From an uncultured beta proteobacterium (lineage in GTDB: Bacteria; Pseudomonadota; Gammaproteobacteria; Burkholderiales; SG8-41): a stretch of 64,000 nucleotides of DNA. Of this stretch, positions 25,888-34,360 are shown piece by piece. The position numbers and the translations under genes were made by a program. A model generated the notes under the pieces. The model had not been told where the DNA came from, made no database searches, and was given only the letters and a program-made list of their open reading frames with translations. How positions within the stretch are numbered: the stretch's first letter is position 1; every line of letters starts with the position of its first letter. The stretch is from the NCBI GenBank assembly GCA_903889565.1, contig CAISYC010000036.1:17762-81761 (forward strand). The letters run 5' to 3'.

Positions 25888-27130
25888 AAGCGGTCTGCCG
25901 GAAATGCTCCAGCGCATTAAGGGCGCTGGCCACCCCGTCCTCGTGAAAACCGTAGCGCCAGTAGGCGCCGCAGAAATAACTGCGATTGACCCCGTTGATT
26001 TCGTGCTGGCGCTGCTGCGCCGCCACGCCGGCCGGCGTGTAAAGCGGATGATCGTAATCGAGCGATTTGATGATCTTGCCGGGTGCAATTTCGTCCGTGC
26101 GGTTGAGCGTCACGCAAAACGTCTGCGCCGAACGCAGGGTTTGCAGGATATTCATGTTGTAGGTGAGCGCAACGCGCGCGCCCTGCCGCGCCAGTACATG
26201 GTAGTTCCATGCCGCCCACGCGCGCCGCGCCCGCGGCAGCAGGGCAGTGTCGGTGTGCAGCACGACTTCGTTGCGCTGATAGCGGATGGCGCCCAGCAGC
26301 TCGCGCTCGAGCGGCGTGGCGTCGGCCAGCAGGCGCAGCGCCTGGTCGGAATGGCAGGCGAAGAACACGTGATCATATTTTTCGGCGGCCATGTCGCGCG
26401 CCTTCACCAGCACGCCGTCGGCCGCGCGCGCCACGCGCTCGACCGGCGCATTCAGCCGGATGTGCTCACGGAACGGCGCCACCAGTTTCTCGACATAGCG
26501 CGCCGAGCCGCCGGCGATCGCGCGCCACTGCGGACGTTCATCCACCGACAGCATGCCGTGGTTGTGAAAGAAGCGCACGAAAAAGCGCGCCGGAAATTCG
26601 AGCATCTTTTCGGGCGCGGTAGACCAGATCGCGGCGCCCATCGGGATCAGATAATTGTCGACAAATGCGCTTGAATAGCCGTATTCGTCGAGATAATCGC
26701 CGAGCGTGATTTCGCCGTCGCCTTCGAGCAGCGCCGGCGCCTCGCGGTTGAAGCGCAGAATCTCGCGAATGAACAGATAAAACGACGGCCTGAACAGATT
26801 GCGCCGCTGCGCGAACAACGTGTCGATGGTGGTGCCGTTGTACTCCAGCCCCGTGCCTTCGTTGCGCACGCTGAAGCTCATCGCGCTCGGCTGCGACGCG
26901 ACGCCGAGTTCGTCGAGCAACTGTATGAAATTCGGATAGGTCCAGTCGTTGAAAACAATGAAGCCGGTGTCGATCTGCTGGCGCTCGCCGCCGATCTCGA
27001 CATCATGCGTATGGGTATGGCCGCCGATATGGCCGGCCGCCTCGTAGACCGTGATCTCGTGACGTTCGCGGTGCAGCTCGCGCGCAGCGACATTGCCGGC
27101 GATGCCGCTGCCGATGACGGCGATTTTCAC
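25856..27130 (-). CDS. FAD-dependent amine oxidase/desaturase-like flavoprotein
   Basis: 424 aa. The Rossmann FAD-binding motif is right at the N-terminus, VKIAVIGSGIAGNVAARELH, followed by VYEAAGHIGGHTHT and DTGFIVFNDWTYPNF, all typical of NAD(P)-binding flavoproteins in CFA operons. GTG 27130 is the start: it overlaps the desaturase stop by 4 nt and places the dinucleotide motif correctly. Homologs in photo-oxidative stress regulons are thought to act on methylated or cyclopropane acyl chains. Lipid desaturation is more likely than amine oxidation here. Confidence 0.88.
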   Translation of the reverse strand: MKIAVIGSGIAGNVAARELHRERHEITVYEAAGHIGGHTHTHDVEIGGERQQIDTGFIVFNDWTYPNFIQLLDELGVASQPSAMSFSVRNEGTGLEYNGTTIDTLFAQRRNLFRPSFYLFIREILRFNREAPALLEGDGEITLGDYLDEYGYSSAFVDNYLIPMGAAIWSTAPEKMLEFPARFFVRFFHNHGMLSVDERPQWRAIAGGSARYVEKLVAPFREHIRLNAPVERVARAADGVLVKARDMAAEKYDHVFFACHSDQALRLLADATPLERELLGAIRYQRNEVVLHTDTALLPRARRAWAAWNYHVLARQGARVALTYNMNILQTLRSAQTFCVTLNRTDEIAPGKIIKSLDYDHPLYTPAGVAAQQRQHEINGVNRSYFCGAYWRYGFHEDGVASALNALEHFRQTAYAQRDLSRVA

Positions 27131-28080
27131 GGCGCGCGCGGCGGCTCGCGCCGCGCCTCCAGCATGCGCAGCGGTACCGGCCGCAGGTCCCATATCACGC
27201 CCAGCGCCGACAGCAGGCGCAGTCCGTACCAGGTCAGATCGAGTTCCCACCAGTAAAAACCCTGGCGCGCCGCGCCGGGATAATGATGGTGGTTGTTGTG
27301 CCAGCCTTCGCCGAGCGTGAACAGCGCCAGCCACAGGTTGTTGCGCGAATCGTCGCTGGTGGCGTAACGGCGGCGGCCGAAGCGGTGCGCCAGCGAATTG
27401 ATGGTGAAGGTGGCGTGATACAGCAGTACGGTCGAGATGCAGAAACCCCACACCAGCAGTTGCGGGCCGTCGGTGGCCAGCGTTGGTGCAAATGCGGCCA
27501 GCAGCTCGCCGGCGGCATAGAGCGCAGCGGCCAGCAGCAGGGGCGCCAGCGCGTCATAGCGGTCGAGAAAACGCAGTTCGGGGTAACGCGCGAGATCGGG
27601 CACCAGCGCCAGCCGCGGCGGAAAATTCCGCTTCGTCAGAAACCAGCCCATGTGGCTCCAGAAAAATCCGTGCTGCCTGAGCGAATGCGCATCGTCGGGC
27701 TGGTCCGAACGCGCATGGTGATGCCGGTGATGCGAAGCCCACCACAGCGGGCCGCGCTGCACGCTGCTGGCGGCGAGCAGCGCGAAAACAAACTGCGCGG
27801 CGCGCGAAGTGCGGAAGGCGCAGTGCGAAAAATACCGGTGATAAAAGCCGGTGATGGCGAACATGCGCACGACATAGAGAACGGCCGCCACGGCTACCGC
27901 GGCGACGCTGACGCCCACCCAAAATACGGCGACGCAGGACAGATGCAGCGCGATGAACGGCACCACGCGCGGCCAGTCGATGCGGCGATCGTCGGCGCCG
28001 TCCGCCGGTTCGGCGACCGCTGCGCTGTCAAACCAGCGCGCGAGCGTTTTCCACCACGGCACCGGTTTCGTCATTTCCAT
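27127..28080 (-). CDS. Membrane fatty acid desaturase (Delta9/stearoyl-CoA desaturase type)
   Basis: 317 aa diiron integral-membrane desaturase. The three histidine boxes are complete: HRYFSH (~80), HHRHHH (~117) and HNNHHH (~265). Several hydrophobic segments surround them. ATG 28080 opens the frame; a second ATG two codons on (28074) would give a 4-nt overlap with the lipocalin stop and may be the true start. Within this operon it likely makes the double bonds that the two CFA-like methyltransferases then modify. Confidence 0.9.
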   Translation of the reverse strand: MEMTKPVPWWKTLARWFDSAAVAEPADGADDRRIDWPRVVPFIALHLSCVAVFWVGVSVAAVAVAAVLYVVRMFAITGFYHRYFSHCAFRTSRAAQFVFALLAASSVQRGPLWWASHHRHHHARSDQPDDAHSLRQHGFFWSHMGWFLTKRNFPPRLALVPDLARYPELRFLDRYDALAPLLLAAALYAAGELLAAFAPTLATDGPQLLVWGFCISTVLLYHATFTINSLAHRFGRRRYATSDDSRNNLWLALFTLGEGWHNNHHHYPGAARQGFYWWELDLTWYGLRLLSALGVIWDLRPVPLRMLEARREPPRAP

Positions 28081-28601
28081 TGCTGCGGCACCTTCTGGAT
28101 TTTGGTCACGTCATAACCCTGCTCGCCGATCAGCTTCAACATGCGCTGGTAGTCGGCCTCGGCAATTTCCGGGGTGCGCGCCATGATCCACACGTAATCG
28201 CGCTGCTCGCGCGCGATCACCGTCTGGCTGTAGTCGTCGGTCAGGTAAATGATGCGGTAATCAGCCTTGATCGGCCAGATGAACTGCATGCCCCACACCG
28301 CATTCGACTGGCGATCGACGACGAACCCGCGCGGCGTATAGCGCTTTTCCTCGCCGTCGAAGGCGCCGGCGCGAAAGGTAAAGGTGGTGGCGATGCTGCC
28401 GTCGGGATCGATCTTGTAGGACTCGATCGCGTTGTGCGCGCCCTTCTCGATGAAGGTCGGGATGTTGGCGATCACGTACCACGGCCCCATGAAACGCTGC
28501 AGGTCGACATGCGGCACGGTCGCCATCGGCGTGCTCTGGCACCCGCCCAGCATGAAGAGCGCGGCAAAACGGCAGATCAGCGGCAATTTCCTCACGGACA
28601 T
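28071..28601 (-). CDS. Lipocalin family outer-membrane lipoprotein (Blc-like)
   Basis: 176 aa. The signal ends in a lipobox, MLGGC, so the cysteine at ~21 is lipidated. The lipocalin signature GPWYVIANIPTF follows at ~40, with a beta-barrel core and the late REQRDYVWIMARTP typical of Blc/apolipoprotein D-like proteins. Likely role: binding or shuttling fatty acids or lysophospholipids in the envelope, consistent with the surrounding lipid enzymes. Confidence 0.9.
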   Translation of the reverse strand: MSVRKLPLICRFAALFMLGGCQSTPMATVPHVDLQRFMGPWYVIANIPTFIEKGAHNAIESYKIDPDGSIATTFTFRAGAFDGEEKRYTPRGFVVDRQSNAVWGMQFIWPIKADYRIIYLTDDYSQTVIAREQRDYVWIMARTPEIAEADYQRMLKLIGEQGYDVTKIQKVPQQWK

Positions 28602-28607
28602 CCCCCC

Positions 28608-29249
28608 TTAGTCGAGCGCGTAGCGCAGGCGGCGTCCGCCGGCCACGGCCGATTCCAGCGCCAGCCATTCGTCGTTGGCAGAATACCAAAGATCGATCGG
28701 GCTGCCGGCGCCGTCGATGCGATAGCGCCGCGCCATCACGCGAGCGCCGCGAACATTTATTGTCTCCTCGCCAAGCGCGGCAATTCTGGTCGTCTCGTAA
28801 GCACCGGTCTGCGCGTTGAGCAGTCGAGACTGGCGCAGAATCCGCGGGTTCCAGTAGGCGAAGGTCATGACGCAGCCGTCGAGGACCTCGAGTCCGCGGG
28901 CGCTGGTCACGGTCAGCCGTTCGCCTTCCCGCAACGCGTTCACATTCGAGCGTTTGCCGTTGTCATCGGTGCGTGCGGTCAGCCGCTCGACGCAATCGCC
29001 GCGCCAGCGCTCGGTAGCATCGTGACTGTAACGATAGGCCGGAATCAGCAGCACCCGCACCTCGAAACGCGTCTCGCTTTTCAGTTCGCGCGTGGCGCCG
29101 TCATCCGACAGCGTAAAGCGGTGATAGCCGATCGGCGCGCCGTCGAGATAGGCGCGGAAATCCCATACGCGCGATTCGGCCGCCGCAGTCGAGGCGCCGG
29201 CCATCGACGCGGCGGCGAGCAAGCCGGCGGCAAGCAGCCCCGGCCTCAT
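28608..29249 (-). CDS. DUF6134 family exported protein
   Basis: 213 aa with a signal peptide ending STAAA-ESRVWDF. The body is beta-rich: FRAYLDGAPIGYHRFTL, ETRFEVRVLLIPAYRYSHDATERW, and C-terminal MARRYRIDGAGSPIDLWY. This family is repeatedly found beside DUF2878/DUF1295/CFA genes. Function unknown. Its ATG overlaps the stop of the fused DUF gene by 4 nt and the next gene starts 6 nt after its stop. Confidence 0.8.
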   Translation of the reverse strand: MRPGLLAAGLLAAASMAGASTAAAESRVWDFRAYLDGAPIGYHRFTLSDDGATRELKSETRFEVRVLLIPAYRYSHDATERWRGDCVERLTARTDDNGKRSNVNALREGERLTVTSARGLEVLDGCVMTFAYWNPRILRQSRLLNAQTGAYETTRIAALGEETINVRGARVMARRYRIDGAGSPIDLWYSANDEWLALESAVAGGRRLRYALD

Positions 29250-30616
29250 GCGCCGCGCTCCTTCGGCAGCCCCGGGAAAAACGCATTGGTGCGCGCAACG
29301 TAATCGCGGTAGGCGGGACGGCGTTCACCGATGTCTTTTTCAAGCAGCGTGACGCCCGACACCTTCATCAACAACACGGACATCAGCAGCGGCGAGAGCA
29401 GCGCCCACCAGCCGCCGGCGGACAACGCGATCAGATAGAAACCCCACCAGACGCAGAATTCGCCGAAATAATTGGGGTGCCGCGTGTAGCGCCAAAGTCC
29501 GCGATCCATGACCTGACCGGCGCTCGTCGGACATTTTTTGAACTGCGCAAGCTGCCAGTCGCCGACGCTCTCGAAGACAAAGCCGAACAGCACGACGGCG
29601 ACACCGGCGGCATCCAGCCAGCCCGGCGCGCGGTCGCCGGCGATGCCGGCGAACAGCGACAGCGAGACGATCCACGCCAGCACCGCCTGCAGGAAAAACA
29701 CCAGATAAACGCTCTTCCATTCGAAATGCGGCTGGTTGCGCGCGCGGATCGCCTGATAGCGATGATCCTCGGGTTCGCCCCAATTGCGCCAGGTGATGTG
29801 CGCGCACAAACGCAAGGCCCACAGCGCGGCCAGCGCCAGCACCGGCGCCGCGCGCGGCCCCGCCGCCGGCAGCACCGCGGCGTAAACCGCGCCGCCGCTC
29901 AATATCAGCAGCGACCACGCGCTATCGACGATGCTGACATCGGTTTTGACGTAGCTGACGACCCACACTGCGACGCCGAGCAGCGACATCGCGGCGAGGC
30001 CGCAGGCCAGCGCATAGGCGGCGGCGCTGAATTCAGGCATGTGCCCCCCGCCATCACCGCGCCGCGCCAGCCACACCAGCAGCGGCGTAAACAACGCCCA
30101 GCCGAGCGACAACGCCAGCGCCGCCGGCAGCGCATCGACAAATTGCACCGCGCCCAGCGCCGCAGCGCCGCGATACGCCATGGGGCCGGCGACGGCACCC
30201 AGCAGCGCGGCAACGACGAGCCTCGTCTTGAGCCAGGCCAGCGAATAATTCAGCGTGATCGCAAACAACGCCCACAATGCAAGTATCCAGTGCGGGGCGA
30301 GACCGCTGACGAAAAAGCCCGCTGGATAATCGAGCCAGCCCAGCAAAACGAGCGCGCTATCCCACACCACGCCGATTAACAGCGCGACCGCCACCAGTTT
30401 CAATTCGGCGCGCGGCCGCGCTGCAAACAAAACATGCGCGGCGACGATCACGCCGGCGGCCAGCGTGCCGGCCCACGCAAGATTGTGCGCGGCCCCCAGC
30501 ACGCAGGCAAACCAGCCAGCCTGAAAGACGACAAAATTGACGACCGCGCGGGCGGGCGTCGGCGCGTTTGCCGCGGTGGCCGCCATCATGCCGTCGATCG
30601 AGTGCGCCGCAGTCAC
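29246..30616 (-). CDS. DUF2878-DUF1295 fusion membrane protein
   Basis: 456 aa integral membrane protein made of two units normally encoded separately. Residues ~20-175 match the small DUF2878 membrane protein (VNFVVFQAGWFACVLGAAHNLAW, VWDSALVLLGWLDYP). Residues ~200-456 match DUF1295/steroid 5-alpha-reductase-like proteins, ending with the signature RHPNYFGEFCVWWGFYLIAL and LLEKDIGERRPAYRDY. GTG 30616 overlaps the upstream methyltransferase stop by 4 nt. DUF1295 proteins are candidate membrane reductases of lipid double bonds using NADPH. Confidence 0.85.
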   Translation of the reverse strand: MTAAHSIDGMMAATAANAPTPARAVVNFVVFQAGWFACVLGAAHNLAWAGTLAAGVIVAAHVLFAARPRAELKLVAVALLIGVVWDSALVLLGWLDYPAGFFVSGLAPHWILALWALFAITLNYSLAWLKTRLVVAALLGAVAGPMAYRGAAALGAVQFVDALPAALALSLGWALFTPLLVWLARRGDGGGHMPEFSAAAYALACGLAAMSLLGVAVWVVSYVKTDVSIVDSAWSLLILSGGAVYAAVLPAAGPRAAPVLALAALWALRLCAHITWRNWGEPEDHRYQAIRARNQPHFEWKSVYLVFFLQAVLAWIVSLSLFAGIAGDRAPGWLDAAGVAVVLFGFVFESVGDWQLAQFKKCPTSAGQVMDRGLWRYTRHPNYFGEFCVWWGFYLIALSAGGWWALLSPLLMSVLLMKVSGVTLLEKDIGERRPAYRDYVARTNAFFPGLPKERGA

Positions 30617-31707
30617 GCGCGACGCTCGAACAGATAGTGACTGACCCACCACTGCTGCCCCTGCTCGTAACCGAACAGTTCTGCGCAGGCCATGAAGAAT
30701 AATCGCCAGCGCGTCCACCACACCGATGTGTCGTCGGCGCCGTAGGTTTTTTCGAGCACCGGCCACAGGGTTGCGCGGCGCGCATCCATGTTGGCAAGCC
30801 AGCCCTCGGCGGTGCGCGCGTAGTGGGTGCCATCCCAGCGCCAGCGCTGCAGAAAGCGCAGATGGTCCTGGAAATGGAGCGCGAGATCGTCGCTCGGCAT
30901 CATGCCGCCGGAGAAAAAATAGCGGCTCATCCAGTCGCTGTCATCGCGCTCGACGAACAGATAAGGCGTCGTGCGGTGCACGAACACGTGCATGAAAAAG
31001 CGCCCGCCGGGCTTCAGCCAGCCGCTGACGCGCCTGAACATCTCGGGCCAGTTGCGCATGTGCTCGAACATCTCGACCGAGACCACGCGGTGGAAGCGGT
31101 CGTCAATGTCGAACACGTTCATGTCGCAGGTGATGATGCGCAGATTGGCGAGCCCGCGGCGCGCCGCCTCGCCTTCGATATAGGCGCGCTGCGAATGCGA
31201 ATTGGACACCGCCGTGATGCGGCTGTGCGGATAATTCGCCGCCATCCACAGCGACAGCGAGCCCCAGCCGCAGCCGAGTTCGAGAACATGCTGGCCGTCG
31301 GCAAGGCCGGCATGGGCGCAGGTTTCGCCGAGCGCCGCCGCCTCGGCATCGTCGAGACTGGTGACGCCCTCCGGATACCAGCAGGAACTGTACTTGCGAT
31401 GTTTGCCCAACGCGCCGCCGAAAAATTCCTGCGGCACTTCGTAATGCTGTTCATTGGCCTTGTGGGTGAGCACCGCAACAGCCTCGCCGCGCAAAGAATC
31501 GGCAAATGCGGTCGTCAACCCGGCCGCCGCCGCCGGATCGGGTGCGTGAATTTCCCGCAGTCTTTCGGCCAGGAGGCGCCGCATGCCGGCGCGCAGCACC
31601 GCATCGGGCAGCCAACCGCGTTCGCTCAATGAAATCGCGCGGCCGGTCAGCGCGGTTAACAGACCCGGCGTCGCGACGCCGCTGCCGTTTTGATTGATGA
31701 TGTTCAT
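30613..31707 (-). CDS. CFA-like SAM-dependent methyltransferase
   Basis: 364 aa. It lacks the N-terminal CFA lipid domain and resembles the shorter coclaurine N-methyltransferase/CFA-like group. Motifs: HYEVPQEFFGGALGKHRKYSSCW (here split by text only), VLELGCGWGSLSLWMA near 145, VVSVEMFEHMRNW, and FFMHVFVHRTTPYLF. ATG 31707 is supported by GGGGGAG 7 nt upstream; the TTG frame opening adds six residues. It is the second gene of the operon after merR and is likely a methylase of unsaturated acyl chains, a distinct activity from the true CFA synthase at 23813. Confidence 0.88.
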   Translation of the reverse strand: MNIINQNGSGVATPGLLTALTGRAISLSERGWLPDAVLRAGMRRLLAERLREIHAPDPAAAAGLTTAFADSLRGEAVAVLTHKANEQHYEVPQEFFGGALGKHRKYSSCWYPEGVTSLDDAEAAALGETCAHAGLADGQHVLELGCGWGSLSLWMAANYPHSRITAVSNSHSQRAYIEGEAARRGLANLRIITCDMNVFDIDDRFHRVVSVEMFEHMRNWPEMFRRVSGWLKPGGRFFMHVFVHRTTPYLFVERDDSDWMSRYFFSGGMMPSDDLALHFQDHLRFLQRWRWDGTHYARTAEGWLANMDARRATLWPVLEKTYGADDTSVWWTRWRLFFMACAELFGYEQGQQWWVSHYLFERRA

Positions 31708-31729
31708 CGTGCACTCCCCCTGCAATCGT

Positions 31730-32662
31730 TCAAGCGGCCTGACCGGAGCGGCGACCGCGCCACTCGGTCAATGCCGGCATGATATCGGCGAGCGATCCAA
31801 GCGTGCGCACGCCGGGCATGCGCCGGCGCACCCGCTGCCACAGCAAGCCGCCGGCCCACAGCTCGATACGGGCGTCGAGCAGGCGGCGCAATTCGCCGAG
31901 ACCCTCGCAGGCCATCCGTGCCTGCATCGCCTGGCTGAACGACAAGCCGATAATATCCGCCCGTTGCTCGCGCGACGCGCGCGCGATGTCGAAGATCGGC
32001 GTCTGCACGCCCAGCGAGATGCAATGCGCGCCCTCGATCGACAAAAAGGCGTGCGCCATCAGGAGGCCGAGCTGGTGTTCCTCGCCGGGCAGCGTGGTCA
32101 GCAGCACGCGCGGCGCGCCGCCGTCGTTGTTGGACGATCCGATCGCCTGGCGCAGCAAATGCTGGATCTGCTCCGAATACAGATGTTCTTCGTAGACTGC
32201 GATTTCGCCGCGCATCCAGGCGCGGCCGACCTCTTCATTCGCCGGCGTCACCGTATCGAGCAGAAAGCGTTGCAGGCCCTGACGCATCATCAAATGCGCA
32301 AGATGGTCGCGCATTTCATTGATGCGATGCGCCTTGAGCAGACGCAACACCTCATGCAGTCCGCCGGCGGCGGCAAGTTCGCCCCGCGAGGCCGCATCGA
32401 GCAGTCGCATGCGCGCCGACAATTCGTGCATCGGCGCGGCGACAATCTTGCCGGGCCGATGGCCGAGGTCCATGAAACGCCGGATCAGGCGCAGTTTTTC
32501 GAGCTGTTCGGGCGGATAAGCGCGCTCGCCGTTGTCGTCGCGCGCCGGACGCGGAAATCCGTAACGACGCTCCCACATGCGCAAAGTGTCCTTCGACAGC
32601 CCGGTTTCCCGCTCGACCGTCGCAATCGACACGCGCTGAAAATGATGCTGTCCAGCCGCCAT
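31730..32662 (-). CDS. MerR-family regulator with B12-binding domain (LitR/CarH-like photoreceptor)
   Basis: 310 aa. N-terminal MerR helix-turn-helix SIATVERETGLSKDTLRMWERRYGFP begins at residue 12 (written here in part). The C-terminal cobalamin-binding module has the upper helical motif W149...E159-H160 and the lower-axial-ligand motif E194-x-H196-x-x-G199, both diagnostic of adenosyl-B12 light sensors. In darkness such proteins repress, and light releases them. ATG 32662 is preferred over a TTG nine codons upstream, which would overlap the divergent promoter. It probably represses its own operon and folE-bluf. Confidence 0.92.
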   Translation of the reverse strand: MAAGQHHFQRVSIATVERETGLSKDTLRMWERRYGFPRPARDDNGERAYPPEQLEKLRLIRRFMDLGHRPGKIVAAPMHELSARMRLLDAASRGELAAAGGLHEVLRLLKAHRINEMRDHLAHLMMRQGLQRFLLDTVTPANEEVGRAWMRGEIAVYEEHLYSEQIQHLLRQAIGSSNNDGGAPRVLLTTLPGEEHQLGLLMAHAFLSIEGAHCISLGVQTPIFDIARASREQRADIIGLSFSQAMQARMACEGLGELRRLLDARIELWAGGLLWQRVRRRMPGVRTLGSLADIMPALTEWRGRRSGQAA

Positions 32663-32663
32663 T

Positions 32664-32689
32664 TTGTCCAAGACAAATTTGTTTGACAA
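32664..32689. promoter_or_regulatory. Candidate operator: two overlapping-type TTGT/ACAA palindromes
   Basis: Two inverted repeats lie side by side: ttgtccaagacaa (32664-32676) and ttgtttgacaa (32679-32689), the second covering the -35 box of the folE promoter. A related ttttgactaggacaaat follows at 32727-32743. Placement at a MerR/LitR divergent promoter makes them likely LitR-type sites. Confidence 0.5.
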
Positions 32690-32711
32690 AGTCTAAATCG
32701 GTCTTTATCTT
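32683..32711 (+). promoter_or_regulatory. Sigma70-type promoter for folE-bluf
   Basis: TTGACA at 32683-32688 and TATCTT at 32706-32711 are separated by exactly 17 nt. The direction and position fit transcription of folE, leaving a leader of about 180 nt. The -35 lies inside a candidate operator, as expected for light-released repression. Confidence 0.6.
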
Positions 32712-32899
32712 AGCAACGAGGCCCAGTTTTGACTAGGACAAATTGAGCCGGCAAATCGGACGAGCGTGGGCGTGCATCGCCGTTCCTCCCTACCCGAAGC
32801 CCCGCACCAGCATGACCGACGCCCCCACATTGCCGTGATCGGCGACGGCAGCGCAGGCGGGGACTTGCCAACACGCACCCTGACGGGGGATTTACAACC

Positions 32900-33631
32900 A
32901 TGAGCCCACCGCAAATGAACAGCAATCTTGCACTGTGCGAAAACGAAGATCCGGCGCTGCCGCTGTCGACGCGCATACGCGCCCGCCTGCAACGCGCGAA
33001 GGTGCGTTTTCACGCCAACGACAACATCGCGGAATTTCTCGCCCCGGGCGAGATGGAGGCACTGCTCGAAGAAGTCGCCGGCAAGATGAAGGGCGTGCTG
33101 GAAAGTCTGGTCATCGACACCGAGAGCGATCACAACACGCAGGACACCGCGCGCCGTGTCGCAAAAATGTACATCAACGAAGTGTTCCGCGGGCGCTATG
33201 TGGCGCCGCCGCCGGTGACGGAATTTCCCAACGCCGAGCACCTGAACGAACTGATGATCGTCGGCCCGATCACGGTGCGCAGCGCCTGCAGTCACCATTT
33301 CTGCCCGATCATGGGCAGGCTCTGGATCGGCCTGATGCCGAATGAACACTCCAACCTGATCGGGTTGTCGAAATATTCGCGGCTGGCCGAATGGATCATG
33401 TCGCGCCCGCAGATCCAGGAGGAAGCGATCACCCAGATGGCCGACCTTCTGATGAACAAGGTCAGTCCCGACGGCCTTGCGGTGGTGATGGAAGCCGATC
33501 ACTTCTGCATGCACTGGCGCGGCGTGCGCGACGCCGAGACCAAAATGGTCAACAGCGTGATGCGCGGCTCGTTTCTGAAAAACTCCGCGCTGCGGCGCGA
33601 GTTCCTGTCGCTGATCAACCTGAAGAACTGA
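32900..33631 (+). CDS. folE: GTP cyclohydrolase I
   Basis: 243 aa enzyme converting GTP to 7,8-dihydroneopterin triphosphate, the first step of folate/pterin synthesis. Zinc and catalytic residues are visible in SACSHHFCPIMGRLWIG and DHFCMHWRGVRD. DTARRVAKMY is typical of the N-terminal substrate region. A ~60-residue N-terminal extension precedes the core. Its location next to merR-B12 and a BLUF gene, away from other folate genes, is characteristic of light-regulated clusters, where it may supply pterin for a photolyase or another antenna chromophore. No photolyase gene is in this window. Confidence 0.93.
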   Translation: MSPPQMNSNLALCENEDPALPLSTRIRARLQRAKVRFHANDNIAEFLAPGEMEALLEEVAGKMKGVLESLVIDTESDHNTQDTARRVAKMYINEVFRGRYVAPPPVTEFPNAEHLNELMIVGPITVRSACSHHFCPIMGRLWIGLMPNEHSNLIGLSKYSRLAEWIMSRPQIQEEAITQMADLLMNKVSPDGLAVVMEADHFCMHWRGVRDAETKMVNSVMRGSFLKNSALRREFLSLINLKN

Positions 33632-33638
33632 GGCCACA

Positions 33639-34067
33639 ATGCTAGTCCGCCTGCTCTACGCCAGCCGCGCCGCTGCCGCGCTCACCACCGCGACGGTCGA
33701 TGCCATCATGGAAAAGTCGCGCGAAAACAATCCGCGCGAGGGCATCACCGGGCTGCTCTGTTTCAGCGACGACCTTTTCATCCAGGTGCTCGAAGGCGGT
33801 CGCGACGAAGTCTGCGAACTCTTCAACCTGATCGTGCGCGACGAGCGGCACAACAACGTGCGCATCCTGCTCTACGAAGAAATCCCCGAGCGGCGCTTCG
33901 GCGGCTGGACCATGGGCCAAGTCAACATTGCAAAGGTCAACCCGTCGCTGCTGCTGAAGTATTCCAAGAAAGCCGCCCTGAATCCGTTCAGTTGCTCCGG
34001 CCGCGCCTCGATGGCGCTGCTGGAAGAACTTGCCGCCACCGCGTCGGTGGACAGTCGCGGCAACTGA
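33639..34067 (+). CDS. BLUF-domain blue-light sensor
   Basis: 142 aa, essentially a single BLUF domain binding FAD. The photoactive residues are present: Y7 (LLYAS), N31 (NNPREGITGLL), Q49 (FIQVLEG), plus W90 and M92 in GGWTMG. A ~45-residue helical tail follows and no effector domain is fused, so it must signal by protein contact. The ATG is 7 nt after the folE stop, making a two-gene unit. A partner could be the B12 regulator or the ECF/anti-sigma pair downstream. Confidence 0.93.
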   Translation: MLVRLLYASRAAAALTTATVDAIMEKSRENNPREGITGLLCFSDDLFIQVLEGGRDEVCELFNLIVRDERHNNVRILLYEEIPERRFGGWTMGQVNIAKVNPSLLLKYSKKAALNPFSCSGRASMALLEELAATASVDSRGN

Positions 34068-34360
34068 ACCAGCCGCGCCCCGGCGGAATGCGCGCTGCAT
34101 TGCGCCGGCGTCGTGCATGCTCTCATTAATCATCGGTAACCTGGTCGAAGTCGTCACGGCGAACCAGCCGTGCCCGGTATACGGTTGATGACGGCAATTG
34201 GATGTGCAATGGGCCGGAGGCGGTCCGCGGGTAAACTGCCGCCACGGCGTCCGGACACTGCGAATGCACGGCGACCGACCGCACATCCGTTTAATGCATT
34301 CGCCCGTATAGTGATTGCCGGCGGCACCACAGCGCCGGCTGCCAACGAGGACGCACCGCC

